Source of the DNA: Limnohabitans sp. 15K
Lineage (GTDB): Bacteria > Pseudomonadota > Gammaproteobacteria > Burkholderiales > Burkholderiaceae_C
Assembly (NCBI RefSeq): GCF_002778285.1
Contig: NZ_NESM01000001.1
Span: 1,817,022 to 1,881,021 of the forward strand
DNA: 64,000 nucleotides
Reading direction: 5' to 3'
Positions 36,857 through 45,372 of this stretch are shown in pieces; position 1 is the first letter of the stretch, and each line of letters begins with the position of its first letter. Made by a program: the position numbers and the translations under genes. The notes under the pieces are model-generated. The model ran no database searches, had not been told where the DNA came from, and was given only the letters and a program-made list of their open reading frames with translations.

Positions 36857-37273
36857 ATGCTGCAACCTGCTCGCAGAAAGTTCCGCAAGGAACAGAAAGG
36901 CCGCAACACCGGCGTCGCTACCCGTGGCAACACGGTAGCGTTCGGTGACTTCGGCCTGAAGTCCACAGACCGCGGCCGTTTGACGGCCCGTCAGATCGAA
37001 GCCGCACGCCGTGCGATTTCCCGTCACGTCAAACGTGGTGGTCGCATCTGGATTCGTGTGTTCCCCGACAAGCCGATTTCCACCAAGCCTGCTGAAGTGC
37101 GTATGGGTAACGGTAAAGGTAACCCCGAGTACTACGTGGCCGAGATCCAACCCGGAAAGGTGCTCTACGAAATCGTAGGCGTGCCAGAAGAGTTGGCCCG
37201 CGAAGCCTTCAAATTGGCCGCTGCCAAGTTGCCCTTGCGTACCACTTTTGTGGCCCGCATGATTGGCCAATAA
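36857..37273 (+). CDS. rplP: 50S ribosomal protein L16
   Basis: L16 contacts the elbow of A- and P-site tRNAs. The 138-residue protein starts [17 protein letters not shown] and contains the [21 protein letters not shown] segment with conserved arginines, one of which is hydroxylated in E. coli. It begins 11 bp after rpsC. Confidence 0.99.
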   Translation: MLQPARRKFRKEQKGRNTGVATRGNTVAFGDFGLKSTDRGRLTARQIEAARRAISRHVKRGGRIWIRVFPDKPISTKPAEVRMGNGKGNPEYYVAEIQPGKVLYEIVGVPEELAREAFKLAAAKLPLRTTFVARMIGQ

Positions 37274-37290
37274 TTCAGGAGAAATAAGAA

Positions 37291-37485
37291 ATGAATGCTG
37301 CTGAATTGCGCCAAAAAGACGTTGCCGGTGTGAAAGACGAGATCAAAGCGCTGCAAAAAGCCCACTTTGGTCTGCGTATGCAAAAAGCCACGCAACAACT
37401 CGGCAACACCGGAACTTTGAGCGAAACACGTCGCTCAATCGCCCGTGCCAAAACCATCCTTGCCCAAAAGCAAGCCGCCAAGTAA
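37291..37485 (+). CDS. rpmC: 50S ribosomal protein L29
   Basis: The short L29 (64 residues) lies near the tunnel exit. It forms a long helical hairpin: [19 protein letters not shown] and [19 protein letters not shown]. It follows rplP after 17 bp with an AGGAGA ribosome site. Confidence 0.98.
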   Translation: MNAAELRQKDVAGVKDEIKALQKAHFGLRMQKATQQLGNTGTLSETRRSIARAKTILAQKQAAK

Positions 37486-37494
37486 GGAGTGACC

Positions 37495-37764
37495 ATGACG
37501 GAAGCTAAAACATCCCTCAAGCGCACCTTGATTGGCAAGGTGGTCAGCGACAAACGCGCCAAGACCGTGACCGTGCTGGTGGAGCGCCGTGTGAAACACG
37601 CGCTTTACGGCAAGATCGTGGCCAAGTCGAGCAAGTACCACGCGCACGACGAAACAGGTGAATACCACCTGGGCGACACCATTGAAATCACGGAAAGCCG
37701 TCCGATTTCGAAGACCAAAAACTGGGTCGCTACGCGCCTGGTTCAGAAAGCTGCTGCCGTCTAA
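37495..37764 (+). CDS. rpsQ: 30S ribosomal protein S17
   Basis: S17 binds 16S rRNA early in assembly. From ATG 37495 (AAGGAG upstream) the protein has 89 residues; a GTG at 37489 is in frame but too close to the ribosome site. The signature [18 protein letters not shown] is present. It is the last gene of the S10 block: a strong terminator follows, and the genes normally next (rplN, rplX, rplE of the spc group) are missing here. Confidence 0.98.
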   Translation: MTEAKTSLKRTLIGKVVSDKRAKTVTVLVERRVKHALYGKIVAKSSKYHAHDETGEYHLGDTIEITESRPISKTKNWVATRLVQKAAAV

Positions 37765-37795
37765 GCCCAAAAGCCAGACTGCTGCAAACTTTCTA

Positions 37796-37828
37796 AAAAC
37801 GACCCACAATGGTGGGTCGTTTTTTTTT
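37796..37828 (+). terminator. Intrinsic terminator of the S10 ribosomal operon
   Basis: AACGACCCAC (37798-37807) pairs with GTGGGTCGTT (37812-37821), extended by A-T pairs, with a 4-nt loop and a T-run to 37828. It is the strongest terminator in the window and separates rpsQ from the peroxiredoxin gene. Confidence 0.92.
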
Positions 37829-37869
37829 ACCTCGGCCTGATTCGCCAAACAAACCCCAAGGAGCACAAC

Positions 37870-38376
37870 ATGATCAAAGTCGGTGACACACTGCCCGCAG
37901 CCACGCTGATGGAATTCGTTGAAGTCGAAGGCAACGGCTGCAGCATTGGCCCCAACCCCGTAGACGTCGCCAAAGCAACAGCCGGTAAAACCATCGCCTT
38001 GTTTGCTTTGCCGGGTGCTTTCACACCGACATGCTCAGCCAAACACGTCCCCGGCTATGTGGAGCATTTCGATGCATTCAAAGCAGCAGGCGTCGACGAA
38101 ATCTGGTGCGTGAGCGTGAACGACGCGTTTGTGATGGGCGCATGGGCCCGTGACCAGAAGACAGAGGCCAAGGTGCGCATGCTGGGCGATGGCAGTGCCG
38201 ATTTCAGCAAAGCCACTGGCTTGACTCTGGACTTGACCAGCCGTGGCATGGGTGTTCGCAGCAACCGTTACTCGATGCTAGTCAAAGACGGCAAAGTGGC
38301 AACCTTGAACGTGGAAGGTCCTGGCAAATTTGAAGTCAGCGACGCAGCCACCTTGTTGGCACAAGCGAAAGGCTGA
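37870..38376 (+). CDS. Peroxiredoxin (Prx5-type)
   Basis: The protein of 168 residues reduces hydroperoxides. The peroxidatic Cys55 is in PGAFTPTCSAKHVPGY, the motif of the Prx5/AhpE-like group. The second half contains DGSADFSKATGLTLDLTSRGMGVRSNRYS, with the conserved Arg. These enzymes are often recycled by glutaredoxin or thioredoxin. The gene stands alone between two terminators and is preceded by an AAGGAG ribosome site. Confidence 0.95.
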   Translation: MIKVGDTLPAATLMEFVEVEGNGCSIGPNPVDVAKATAGKTIALFALPGAFTPTCSAKHVPGYVEHFDAFKAAGVDEIWCVSVNDAFVMGAWARDQKTEAKVRMLGDGSADFSKATGLTLDLTSRGMGVRSNRYSMLVKDGKVATLNVEGPGKFEVSDAATLLAQAKG

Positions 38377-38393
38377 TTGCGCTTTGCCGCATC

Positions 38394-38421
38394 AAAAAAG
38401 GGACCTGAGGGTCCCTTTTTT
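38394..38421. terminator. Intrinsic terminator behind the peroxiredoxin gene (bidirectional)
   Basis: AAAAAAGGGACC (38394-38405) and GGTCCCTTTTTT (38410-38421) form a perfect 12-bp dyad with a TGAG loop. The A and T runs on both sides let it work on both strands, so it could also end the convergent GNAT transcript. Confidence 0.9.
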
Positions 38422-38432
38422 GTTACACATGA

Positions 38433-38474
38433 CGATCACGATCACGATCACGATCACGATCACGATCACGATCA
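38433..38474. repeat. Seven tandem copies of CGATCA
   Basis: The hexamer CGATCA is repeated exactly seven times without mismatch between 38433 and 38474. It lies in the spacer between the bidirectional terminator and the stop codon of the leftward GNAT gene (38479). In one frame it would read as alternating Asp-His on the plus strand, but no gene uses it. It is a simple-sequence repeat; the unit contains GATC. Confidence 0.95.
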
Positions 38475-38478
38475 ATGG

Positions 38479-38976
38479 TCAATCGATGTCCACTTTCAGG
38501 TAATGCGCGCCAGCATGGGGGTTGTGATAGTAGGGTGGAATCTCCACAAAGCCCAAGTCTTCGTAAAGTGCCCGGGCCGACTCCATCTCATCCAGTGTGT
38601 CGAGCAACACGCATCTGAAACCAGCCGCACGGGCAGCATCCAAAATGGCCTCGGTGAGCAAGCGGCCTAAACCCAATCCTCGGCAAGCAGGCCGGACAAA
38701 CAAGCGCTTCATCTCAGCGGCATTGGCATAGTCAGAGGAATCCAGCGGGCGTAAAGCGCAGCAGCCAGCCACCACGCCATCTTTCCAAGCCAACAAAAGA
38801 GCGCCGCGAGGCCCCGCGTACTCACCGGGTAAATCTAGCAGTTCCTGCTCAAAACCCTGAAAGCACAAGTCCACAGTCAATGAAGCGGCGTACTCTTGAA
38901 AAATAGCACGGGTTTGGTCCATCTCAGCCAAGCTGGCAACTTGGGTGATTTGAACAAGGGGAGGATGAGCAGACAT
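38479..38976 (-). CDS. GNAT-family N-acetyltransferase
   Basis: The 165-residue protein has the GNAT fold: the acetyl-CoA loop is in RLFVRPACRGLGLGRLLTEAIL (Arg/Gln-x-x-Gly-x-Gly/Ala region), and the last motif is DLGFVEIPPYYHN. The acceptor molecule is unknown. The C-terminus runs right up to the CGATCA repeat. The start at 38976 has no strong ribosome site; the gene is alone and faces an open region of 46 bp before the cytochrome b gene end. Confidence 0.88.
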   Translation of the reverse strand: MSAHPPLVQITQVASLAEMDQTRAIFQEYAASLTVDLCFQGFEQELLDLPGEYAGPRGALLLAWKDGVVAGCCALRPLDSSDYANAAEMKRLFVRPACRGLGLGRLLTEAILDAARAAGFRCVLLDTLDEMESARALYEDLGFVEIPPYYHNPHAGAHYLKVDID

Positions 38977-39022
38977 GGAAATCAGTCAAAAAGCACGGGT
39001 AGGGCAACAGTTTAATGCGGCC

Positions 39023-39682
39023 TCAGGTGCCCAAAGAAAGAAGCGCCCAAACAGCCATGGAGGAAAGGGCCAGCAACAACAAAGCCAAAAAACGATGAGC
39101 GGTTCGGTCTTGGGTTTCGGTGACGGCCACGGACAAGGTCTTGTCGCCATGGATCATGGCGGGCACCAAGGATTGGTGCTTCTTGAGGCGGTACCAAATC
39201 AGCGCCAGCAAGTGCAAGGCCACCAAGGACATCACGGTCCATTTGCCCCAAAGCTTGTGCCAGCTTGTGGCCCAAGACACCCAACTGCCAGAAACCAAAG
39301 AAGTGAGCGGTCCAGCATTGGCAATTTCATCGTCACTGACCAAGCCCGTGCTCACTTGAAAACCCAAGATGAACAACATCGCCAAGATGGACCAAGACCC
39401 CAATGGGTTGTGACCTGGAAAAACGTGAGCCGAAACACCTTTGAAATAGGCACCCACATGGCGAGGCGCCAAGGGCAGCTGCGACCAGCGAGACCAGTAC
39501 CCGCCGACAAAGCCCCACAGCAGGCGAAAAACCACCAAAACCAAAACCACATACCCCAATCGAAAATGCCAGAACATGGCGTTGCCGCCCAAAAGGCCCG
39601 TGACGATCAAGCCCATCACGCAGGCCGCCAAAGCCCAATGGAACAGTCGGGTGGGCAAATCCCAGATGCGAAGGGTGAACAT
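39023..39682 (-). CDS. Cytochrome b561-like di-heme membrane protein
   Basis: From ATG 39682 (MFTLRIWDLPTRLFHW, GAAAG upstream) the protein has 219 residues with four to five helices and histidines suitable for heme b (His in RLFHW, in MFWHFRLGY, in SWHKLWG and in ALHLLALIWY). It is of the cytochrome b561 type that passes electrons at the inner membrane. It is divergent from a cytochrome c' gene, a frequent pairing in beta-proteobacteria, so the two may exchange electrons. The frame is open further upstream to 39904, but that part overlaps the cytochrome c' gene. Confidence 0.9.
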   Translation of the reverse strand: MFTLRIWDLPTRLFHWALAACVMGLIVTGLLGGNAMFWHFRLGYVVLVLVVFRLLWGFVGGYWSRWSQLPLAPRHVGAYFKGVSAHVFPGHNPLGSWSILAMLFILGFQVSTGLVSDDEIANAGPLTSLVSGSWVSWATSWHKLWGKWTVMSLVALHLLALIWYRLKKHQSLVPAMIHGDKTLSVAVTETQDRTAHRFLALLLLALSSMAVWALLSLGT

Positions 39683-39772
39683 AAACACTTTCAGCTTTGC
39701 GGCAATCAAAAACTTGTGCCAGACTGTCACAGGATAAATCTTTTCCTGTGTTTCAACCGATCGGAGACCAAC

Positions 39773-40225
39773 ATGAAACAAAACTACGGCCTGATGGCCG
39801 CTTTGGTGGCTATGGCCTTGAGCCTGCCAGCACACGCCCAATTTGCCAAACCCGAAGATGCGGTCAAATACCGCAAAGCCAGCTTCACCGTGATGGCGGC
39901 GCACTTTGGGCGACTGGGCGCCATGGCCAACGGCCGTGCACCTTACGATGCCAAGGCCGCAGCCGAAAACGCAGACATTGTGGCCACTTTGGGCAAACTG
40001 CCATGGGCAGCTTTTGGTGAGGGCACCGACAAGGGCGAAACCCGAGCCAAACCCGAAATTTGGAAAGAAGCGGCCAAATACAAAGAAGCATCAGACAAGA
40101 TGCAGGCTGAAATCGCCAAGCTCAACACGGCAGCCAAAGCCGGCAATGTGGATGCACTGAAAGCCGCATTTGGCCCTGCAGCCGCTTCATGTAAAGCTTG
40201 CCACGACAACTTCCGCAAAGACTGA
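39773..40225 (+). CDS. Cytochrome c' (periplasmic, four-helix)
   Basis: From ATG 39773 the protein has 150 residues, with a signal peptide ending PAHAQ (about residue 22). The heme c is bound through CKACH (140-144) near the C-terminus, the mark of class II cytochromes. Such proteins bind NO or act as small electron carriers in the periplasm. It is divergent from the cytochrome b561-like gene (start 39682), with 90 bp between, suggesting joint control. Confidence 0.93.
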   Translation: MKQNYGLMAALVAMALSLPAHAQFAKPEDAVKYRKASFTVMAAHFGRLGAMANGRAPYDAKAAAENADIVATLGKLPWAAFGEGTDKGETRAKPEIWKEAAKYKEASDKMQAEIAKLNTAAKAGNVDALKAAFGPAAASCKACHDNFRKD

Positions 40226-40282
40226 CAGTCCACAACCATCGGATTGGCGTTAGCCGCCGATGGCCAGTGAAGACCTGAAAAA

Positions 40283-40810
40283 TCAGGTTTCGGCCAAAAG
40301 CTTGTCGATCAACTGGTGCAGTTCGACAAAGTCAGGCGTCCCTACAAAACGTTTCACGATCACGCCCTGTTTGTTCACCACAAACGTGGTGGGCGTGAGC
40401 TTGATGTCGCCCCATTCGCGGGCCACCGCGCCCGTGTTGTCGATCGCCACTTTGAAGGGCAATTGGCGCGATTGGGCGAAATTGACGACATAGCTGGGTG
40501 GGTCGTAACTCATGGCCACGGCCAGTGTTTCAAAGCCACGGTCTTTGAACTTGTTGTGCGTGGCCATGAGTTCAGGCATTTCGGCCACACAGGTGGTGCA
40601 GCTGGTCGCCCAAAAATTGACCAAAGACACCTTGCCTTGCAATTGCTTGGACGTGATCTTGGACCCATCGAGCAGTACAAAAGTCGATTCGGGTGCGCGT
40701 TCGCCAGCGCAACCCCAAAGCGCGAATGACAAGCCGAACACAGTCAGGCACATCCAAAAACGATGGGCCAAGGTCTGCTGAGGCCAAAAGCGAGGGTGGT
40801 GTGTGTTCAT
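40283..40810 (-). CDS. TlpA-like thiol-disulfide reductase lipoprotein
   Basis: From ATG 40810 the protein has 175 residues. The lipoprotein signal ends LWGC (Cys34), and the thioredoxin fold follows with the redox motif SCTTC (Cys71, Cys74) and the cis-Pro loop LTPTTFVVN. Such membrane-tethered proteins keep cytochrome c maturation or other periplasmic thiols reduced. It lies close to two cytochrome genes, which fits a role in heme attachment, though this is inferred. Confidence 0.92.
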   Translation of the reverse strand: MNTHHPRFWPQQTLAHRFWMCLTVFGLSFALWGCAGERAPESTFVLLDGSKITSKQLQGKVSLVNFWATSCTTCVAEMPELMATHNKFKDRGFETLAVAMSYDPPSYVVNFAQSRQLPFKVAIDNTGAVAREWGDIKLTPTTFVVNKQGVIVKRFVGTPDFVELHQLIDKLLAET

Positions 40811-40848
40811 TGGGGAAAGTTTAATCCGTTGACCAAAGCCCCTGCGGC

Positions 40849-41577
40849 TTAAAGCACGGACACCAAGCACTTCAAAAGGCCATCGGGGTCACTGACCATC
40901 GGATCATGACCGGTGGCCATTTCCAAAATGCTGGAGCCCGGCAGCCAAGCGCCATCCCAAAATTGAGGATCGACCATGCGCCTTCGACTGACATCGATCG
41001 TACCCAGTGGGGGCAGGGTGCAGTTGATGAAGGTCCGGGGCACAGAAGCCACCCGTTGTGGGTCAAAGTTGAGCACTTGGGTATAAGGCCCGCCTGGGTG
41101 CGGTGTTTGACGGCGGGCCACCCAGGCATGGTCGGCATCGCTCAAGCCGAAAACCGAGGGGTCTGGCGCAGGAAAAGCATTCAAGGGATCGGCTTGGGCC
41201 CCCTCGATGCGGGCATTTCGGGTGGCGCTGGCGTGGGTGCTGCTCCAGCTCTCGCCGGGTTTGGGCAGCACCGCATCCAAATAAACCAAATGGCGCAGGC
41301 GTTCTGGCCGGCGGTCAGCGACGGCGGTGCCCAGCATGCCCGCGTAAGAGTGCACCACCAGAACCACATCGTCCATCTCTTCGGCATCCATGGCGGCCAT
41401 GACATCCTGGATGTGGGTTTCCAAGTCAATGCCCGGCTGGAGCAAATGGGCGCGCTCGCCCACCCCTGTGAGGGTGACAGCGTGGGCGCGGTGTCCTGCG
41501 CTGAACAAACCGGGCAGCACACGCTGCCAGCACCAAGCGCCGTGCCACGCCCCATGCACGAGCAGAAAATTTGCCAT
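40849..41577 (-). CDS. Alpha/beta hydrolase (esterase/hydroxynitrile lyase-like)
   Basis: From ATG 41577 the protein has 242 residues. It starts MANFLLVHGAWHGAWCW, the oxyanion motif of the MenH/HNL-like group, with the nucleophile elbow VVHSYAGMLG (Ser in Gly-poor context), the acid in EGAQADPLNA or near it, and His in ATGHDPM near the C-terminus. Enzymes of this group cleave esters or C-C bonds of small molecules. The start overlaps the CoA transferase stop by one base, so the two genes are coupled. Confidence 0.9.
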   Translation of the reverse strand: MANFLLVHGAWHGAWCWQRVLPGLFSAGHRAHAVTLTGVGERAHLLQPGIDLETHIQDVMAAMDAEEMDDVVLVVHSYAGMLGTAVADRRPERLRHLVYLDAVLPKPGESWSSTHASATRNARIEGAQADPLNAFPAPDPSVFGLSDADHAWVARRQTPHPGGPYTQVLNFDPQRVASVPRTFINCTLPPLGTIDVSRRRMVDPQFWDGAWLPGSSILEMATGHDPMVSDPDGLLKCLVSVL

Positions 41578-42821
41578 CAGATCACCCCTTTGCCACGCAG
41601 GGAGCCTTGTTGTTCTGGCGTCCACCCCAACACTTCACTCAAGACCTCGGCCGTGTGTTGGCCCAACATGGGCGGTGGCAGGTCTTGGCGAACAGGGGTC
41701 AGGCTCATCTTGATGGGGCTGGAGACCAGTTTCAATTCGGACTGAATCGGGTGTGACCAAGTGCTCACCATGCCGCGCTCTTGGATGTGCGGATCGGCAA
41801 AAACTTCACCCAGGGTGTTGATGGCCCCGCAAGGCACCTTGGCCGCTTCCAAGGCACTCAGCCACACGGCTTTGGTCCGGGTGGCCATGATGGCTTCCAA
41901 TTGCGGCACCAACTCGGCGCGGTGACGGACTCGGTTGGTGTTGAGTGCATAGCGAGGGTCTTGGGCCAGTTCGGGGTGACCAGCCACGGCGCAGAACTTG
42001 GCGAACTGACCGTCATTGCCCACGGCCAAAATCAGGTGGTCACGGGTGCCCGGCGCAGCGCCTTCGGGTGGCATGACCTCAAACACTTGGTAAGGCACGA
42101 TGTTCTGGTGCGCATTGCCCGCCCGGCCAGGTACTTTGCCGCTGACCAAGTAGTTCGAGCCCAAATTGGCCAGCATGGCGACTTGGGTGTCGAGCAGGGC
42201 CATGTCCACCTGTTGGCCTTGGCCAGTGCGCTCGGCATGGCGCAAGGCCGCCAAAATCGCCACCGTGGCGTACATGCCGGTGAACAAATCGGCCACGGCC
42301 ACGCCCACTTTTTGGGGGCCGCCGCCCAAATCATCGCGTTCGCCCGTCACGCTCATCAAGCCACCAATGCCTTGCACCGCATAGTCGTAACCTGCGCGTT
42401 CGCGGTAAGGTCCAGTTTGCCCAAATCCGGTCACGCTGCAGTACACCAGTTTGGGGTTCAGGGCGCTCAGGCTCGCGTAGTCCAGGCCATAGCGGGCCAT
42501 GTCACCGACCTTGAAGTTTTCGACAAACACGTCGCAGTGTTGCACCAACTCGCGAATCAGGGCTTGGCCTTCGGGCTGGGCAATGTCGCAGGTCAAAGAA
42601 CGTTTGTTGCGGTTGGCCCCGAGGTAATACGCCGCTTCGGCTGTGTCCTGGCCTTGAGCGTCTTTCAAAAATGGGGGGCCCCAAGTGCGGGTGTCGTCGC
42701 CTGTGCCCGGGCGCTCGATCTTGATGACATCGGCCCCCAAGTCGGCCAAAGTCTGTGTACACCATGGGCCCGCCAAGACGCGGGAGAGATCGAGAACGCG
42801 GATGCCGTCGAGTGAATTCAT
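41577..42821 (-). CDS. CaiB/BaiF-family CoA transferase
   Basis: From ATG 42821 (MNSLDGIRVLDLSRVLAGPW) the protein has 414 residues. It belongs to the formyl-CoA transferase family that moves CoA between carboxylic acids; the catalytic Asp is in VAVADLFTGMYAT near residue 170. The signature ADVIKIERPGTGDDTR is at the start. The donor and acceptor acids are unknown. With the downstream hydrolase it forms a two-gene operon. Confidence 0.93.
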   Translation of the reverse strand: MNSLDGIRVLDLSRVLAGPWCTQTLADLGADVIKIERPGTGDDTRTWGPPFLKDAQGQDTAEAAYYLGANRNKRSLTCDIAQPEGQALIRELVQHCDVFVENFKVGDMARYGLDYASLSALNPKLVYCSVTGFGQTGPYRERAGYDYAVQGIGGLMSVTGERDDLGGGPQKVGVAVADLFTGMYATVAILAALRHAERTGQGQQVDMALLDTQVAMLANLGSNYLVSGKVPGRAGNAHQNIVPYQVFEVMPPEGAAPGTRDHLILAVGNDGQFAKFCAVAGHPELAQDPRYALNTNRVRHRAELVPQLEAIMATRTKAVWLSALEAAKVPCGAINTLGEVFADPHIQERGMVSTWSHPIQSELKLVSSPIKMSLTPVRQDLPPPMLGQHTAEVLSEVLGWTPEQQGSLRGKGVI

Positions 42822-42874
42822 GGGCCACATTGTCCCCAAAACCAGAGGCCGCCGCTGATCAGGATAATCACCCC

Positions 42875-43420
42875 ATGCAAATCCATTTTTGGGCCCTATC
42901 GGCCAGTTTGATATTCGCCTTGAATCTGAGTGCTTGTAGTCCTGACCAAAACTGGCGCGATGTCAGTTTGGAGGGCAGTCCTCTCAAAGCCCAATTGCCC
43001 TGCAAGCCCGACAAAACCACCCGCAGCGTGCCCCTGGGTGGCGTGCCGGTTGACTTGCAAGTGGTGGGCTGCGAGAGTGGCACGGCCATGGTGGCGGTGA
43101 TGACCGCGCTGTTGCCTGCCGGCGCCGATGCCAACACGGTCCTGCTCGGGTGGCAAAAAGCCACCTTGGACAACGCCCGAGTGCAACAACCCTTGGTTTC
43201 AGGTCAGCCAGCTTGGCACCGTCCGGGTCAGTTGCCCCTGAGCGCTTCTGTGCGCTTGCAGGCACCGGGTTTGCGCGCCAATGGAGAGCCCGTGCGCATG
43301 GACGCTGTGTGGGGCGCTGTGGCCGAGGGTGACCGTGTTCGCGTGGTCCATGCCGTGGTGTATGACCCCAAAATTCAGCCAGAGATGGCCAACACCTTGT
43401 TTGACGGGATCAAGCCATGA
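42875..43420 (+). CDS. Predicted lipoprotein (unknown function)
   Basis: From ATG 42875 the protein has 181 residues. It has a lipoprotein signal ending LNLSAC, then a soluble domain beginning NWRDVSLEGSPLKAQLPCKP with one disulfide-type pair of cysteines (PCKPD and VVGCES). I recognise no enzyme motif. It overlaps the following MFS gene by 4 bp, so the two are translationally coupled and probably work together; the upstream frame codons are outside the gene. Confidence 0.75.
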   Translation: MQIHFWALSASLIFALNLSACSPDQNWRDVSLEGSPLKAQLPCKPDKTTRSVPLGGVPVDLQVVGCESGTAMVAVMTALLPAGADANTVLLGWQKATLDNARVQQPLVSGQPAWHRPGQLPLSASVRLQAPGLRANGEPVRMDAVWGAVAEGDRVRVVHAVVYDPKIQPEMANTLFDGIKP

Positions 43421-44676
43421 GTGCGACTGTGCCACCGCACGCCGACCATTTGCCGCGCCGCATGGCGGTCGTGGTCTTTCTGGCCTTTGCACTGGCCTAC
43501 TTTTTTTCGGCCTTGGTGCGGGCCATCACCGCCACTTTGTCGCCCACACTGACCACCGAGTTCAACCTGAGTGCGCAAGATTTGGGGCTGTTGGCGGGGG
43601 GCTACTTTTTGGGCTTTTCCCTCACGCAGTTGCCTTTGGGCCGTTGGCTGGACCAGCATGGCCCCAAAAAAGTCATTTTGGCGTTTTTGACTTTGGCGGT
43701 GCTGGGCTGTTTGGCCTTTTCCTGGGCGGACAGTTTTCAGGGCCTGCTGGCCGCGCGCGTGCTGTGCGGCATGGGCGTCAGTGCCTGCCTGATGGCCCCG
43801 CTCACGGGCTACCGCCGTTGGTTTGACGCCAGCACCCAGCTGCGCACCAACTCTTGGATGTTGATGACGGGCTCTTTGGGCATGCTGGCCGCCACCTTGC
43901 CGGTGCAGTGGCTCATGCCCATTTGGGGTTGGCGCGCCATTTTTGTCATGCTGGGCGCGATGATCGCCATCGCCATGCTGCTGATCGCTTTGCTGGTCCC
44001 GGTTTGGCAAAAAGCCGCACTCGGCGCCCCGCAGCGGCCGCCCGACGACGATGGCAGCTACCGCGAGATCTGGCGCAGCGCGTATTTCTGGCGCATGACC
44101 CCGATGGGCTTCTTCAGCTACGGCGGTATGGTGGCCATTCAAACCCTATGGGCAGGACCTTGGATGACCCAAGTGGCCGGTTGGACAGCGTCCGAAGCCG
44201 CGTCCGGGCTGTTCATGATCAATCTGTCCATGTTGGTGACCTTTTGGTTGTGGGGCTTGATCACACCGGGACTGGCGCGCAAAGGCATTCCTGTGGAACG
44301 CCTGATCGCGTGGGGCTTGCCATTGAGTTTTGTGGTGACGGGCACGCTCGTCTGGACGGGCCCTGCCGTAGGCGGCAGCGCTGCTGTGGCCTTGGCCTTG
44401 CTGTGCATGACCAGCAGTTTTGTGGCCTTGGCGCAACCCGCTGTGGGCATGGCGTTTCCATCGCATTTGGCAGGGCGGGCGCTGTCGGCGTACAACTTGG
44501 TGGTGTTCGCGGGCATTTTTGTGGTGCAGTGGGGCATTGGCCTCTTGGTCGATGCCGGACGTGCCCTGGGCTTGGTCAACGCCCAAGCCTATCAGGTGGC
44601 CTTGGCCTGTTTTGGCCTCTGCTCGGTGGCCTCCTGGGTCTTTTTCATGCTGAAAAAGCCGGTACAAGCCCGATAA
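43417..44676 (+). CDS. MFS permease (12-helix)
   Basis: The protein of 419 residues has 12 predicted helices and the MFS signature loop between helices 2 and 3 (LPLGRWLDQHGPKK). The central loop is QKAALGAPQRPPDDDGSY. Substrate unknown: similar proteins are listed as metabolite or organic acid permeases. It follows a lipoprotein gene in a coupled unit and is followed by the PTS genes after 11 bp. Confidence 0.9.
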   Translation: MSATVPPHADHLPRRMAVVVFLAFALAYFFSALVRAITATLSPTLTTEFNLSAQDLGLLAGGYFLGFSLTQLPLGRWLDQHGPKKVILAFLTLAVLGCLAFSWADSFQGLLAARVLCGMGVSACLMAPLTGYRRWFDASTQLRTNSWMLMTGSLGMLAATLPVQWLMPIWGWRAIFVMLGAMIAIAMLLIALLVPVWQKAALGAPQRPPDDDGSYREIWRSAYFWRMTPMGFFSYGGMVAIQTLWAGPWMTQVAGWTASEAASGLFMINLSMLVTFWLWGLITPGLARKGIPVERLIAWGLPLSFVVTGTLVWTGPAVGGSAAVALALLCMTSSFVALAQPAVGMAFPSHLAGRALSAYNLVVFAGIFVVQWGIGLLVDAGRALGLVNAQAYQVALACFGLCSVASWVFFMLKKPVQAR

Positions 44677-44687
44677 TCAAAGCCATC

Positions 44688-45131
44688 ATGATCGGTATCT
44701 TCATCATTGCCCACGCACCTTTGGCCTCTGCCTTGCGCGAGTGTGCCTTGCACGTTTTCCCCGATTGTGCAGACGGTGTGCGAGCGTTGGATGTTCTGCC
44801 TGACGACGCGCCCGAAGACAGCTTGGCCTTGGCACGCGAAGCCATGGCCGCGCTCGGGACGGCCGAGGTCTTGCTGCTCAGCGATGTGTTTGGAGCCACA
44901 CCTTGCAACGTGGCCCAGCAGCTGGGTGATGGTCAAAACACGCGCTTGGTGGCGGGTGCCAATTTGCCCATGCTGCTGCGCAGTGTGTGTTACCGACACG
45001 AAAGCCTAGAGGCCTTGGCTGCACGCGCCCAAGCGGGCGGCACCCAAGGCGTGATGCCCGTGGGCAGTACCGCACCCCAAAATCAAACTGGACAAAGACA
45101 TGCCCCAAGCCACCGTGACCATCAGCAATAA
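44688..45131 (+). CDS. PTS IIA component, mannose family (regulatory type)
   Basis: The protein of 147 residues has the Man-type IIA fold with the phosphorylated His9 in FIIAHAPL at the start, then VLLLSDVFGATPCNVA. In beta-proteobacteria such a IIA without its membrane parts accepts phosphate from HPr and regulates other systems rather than sugar uptake. Its 3' end overlaps the start of ptsH by 32 bp (45100-45131), in a different frame. The C-terminus after residue 130 (QNQTGQRHAPSHRDHQQ) is poorly conserved. Confidence 0.9.
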   Translation: MIGIFIIAHAPLASALRECALHVFPDCADGVRALDVLPDDAPEDSLALAREAMAALGTAEVLLLSDVFGATPCNVAQQLGDGQNTRLVAGANLPMLLRSVCYRHESLEALAARAQAGGTQGVMPVGSTAPQNQTGQRHAPSHRDHQQ

Positions 45132-45369
45132 ATTGGGCTTGCACGCCCGCGCTTCGGCCAAGTTGACCAAGCTGGCGGGCAGTTTTCCGTGCGAAGTCTG
45201 GCTCAGCAAAGGTGAGCGCCGCATCAATGCCAAAAGCATCATGGGCGTGATGATGTTGGCCGCAGGCTTGGGCAGCGAAGTGGTCCTTGACACCTCGGGT
45301 GAGCGCGACGAAGAGGCGTTGACAGCGCTGCTGGCGCTGATCAACGACAAATTTGGCGAAGGTGAATAA
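45100..45369 (+). CDS. ptsH: Phosphocarrier protein HPr
   Basis: HPr (89 residues) carries phosphate from EI to IIA through His15 in LGLHARAS. The Ser46 region KSIMGVM is conserved, so the regulatory serine site is retained even though an HPr kinase gene is not in the window. It overlaps the IIA gene and is followed after 3 bp by ptsI. Confidence 0.97.
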   Translation: MPQATVTISNKLGLHARASAKLTKLAGSFPCEVWLSKGERRINAKSIMGVMMLAAGLGSEVVLDTSGERDEEALTALLALINDKFGEGE

Positions 45370-45372
45370 GCC

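Noticed and set aside
38433..38474. CRISPR array
   Set aside because: The repeat is a 6-bp unit without spacers, so it is a simple tandem repeat. No other direct-repeat array with spacers was seen in the window.
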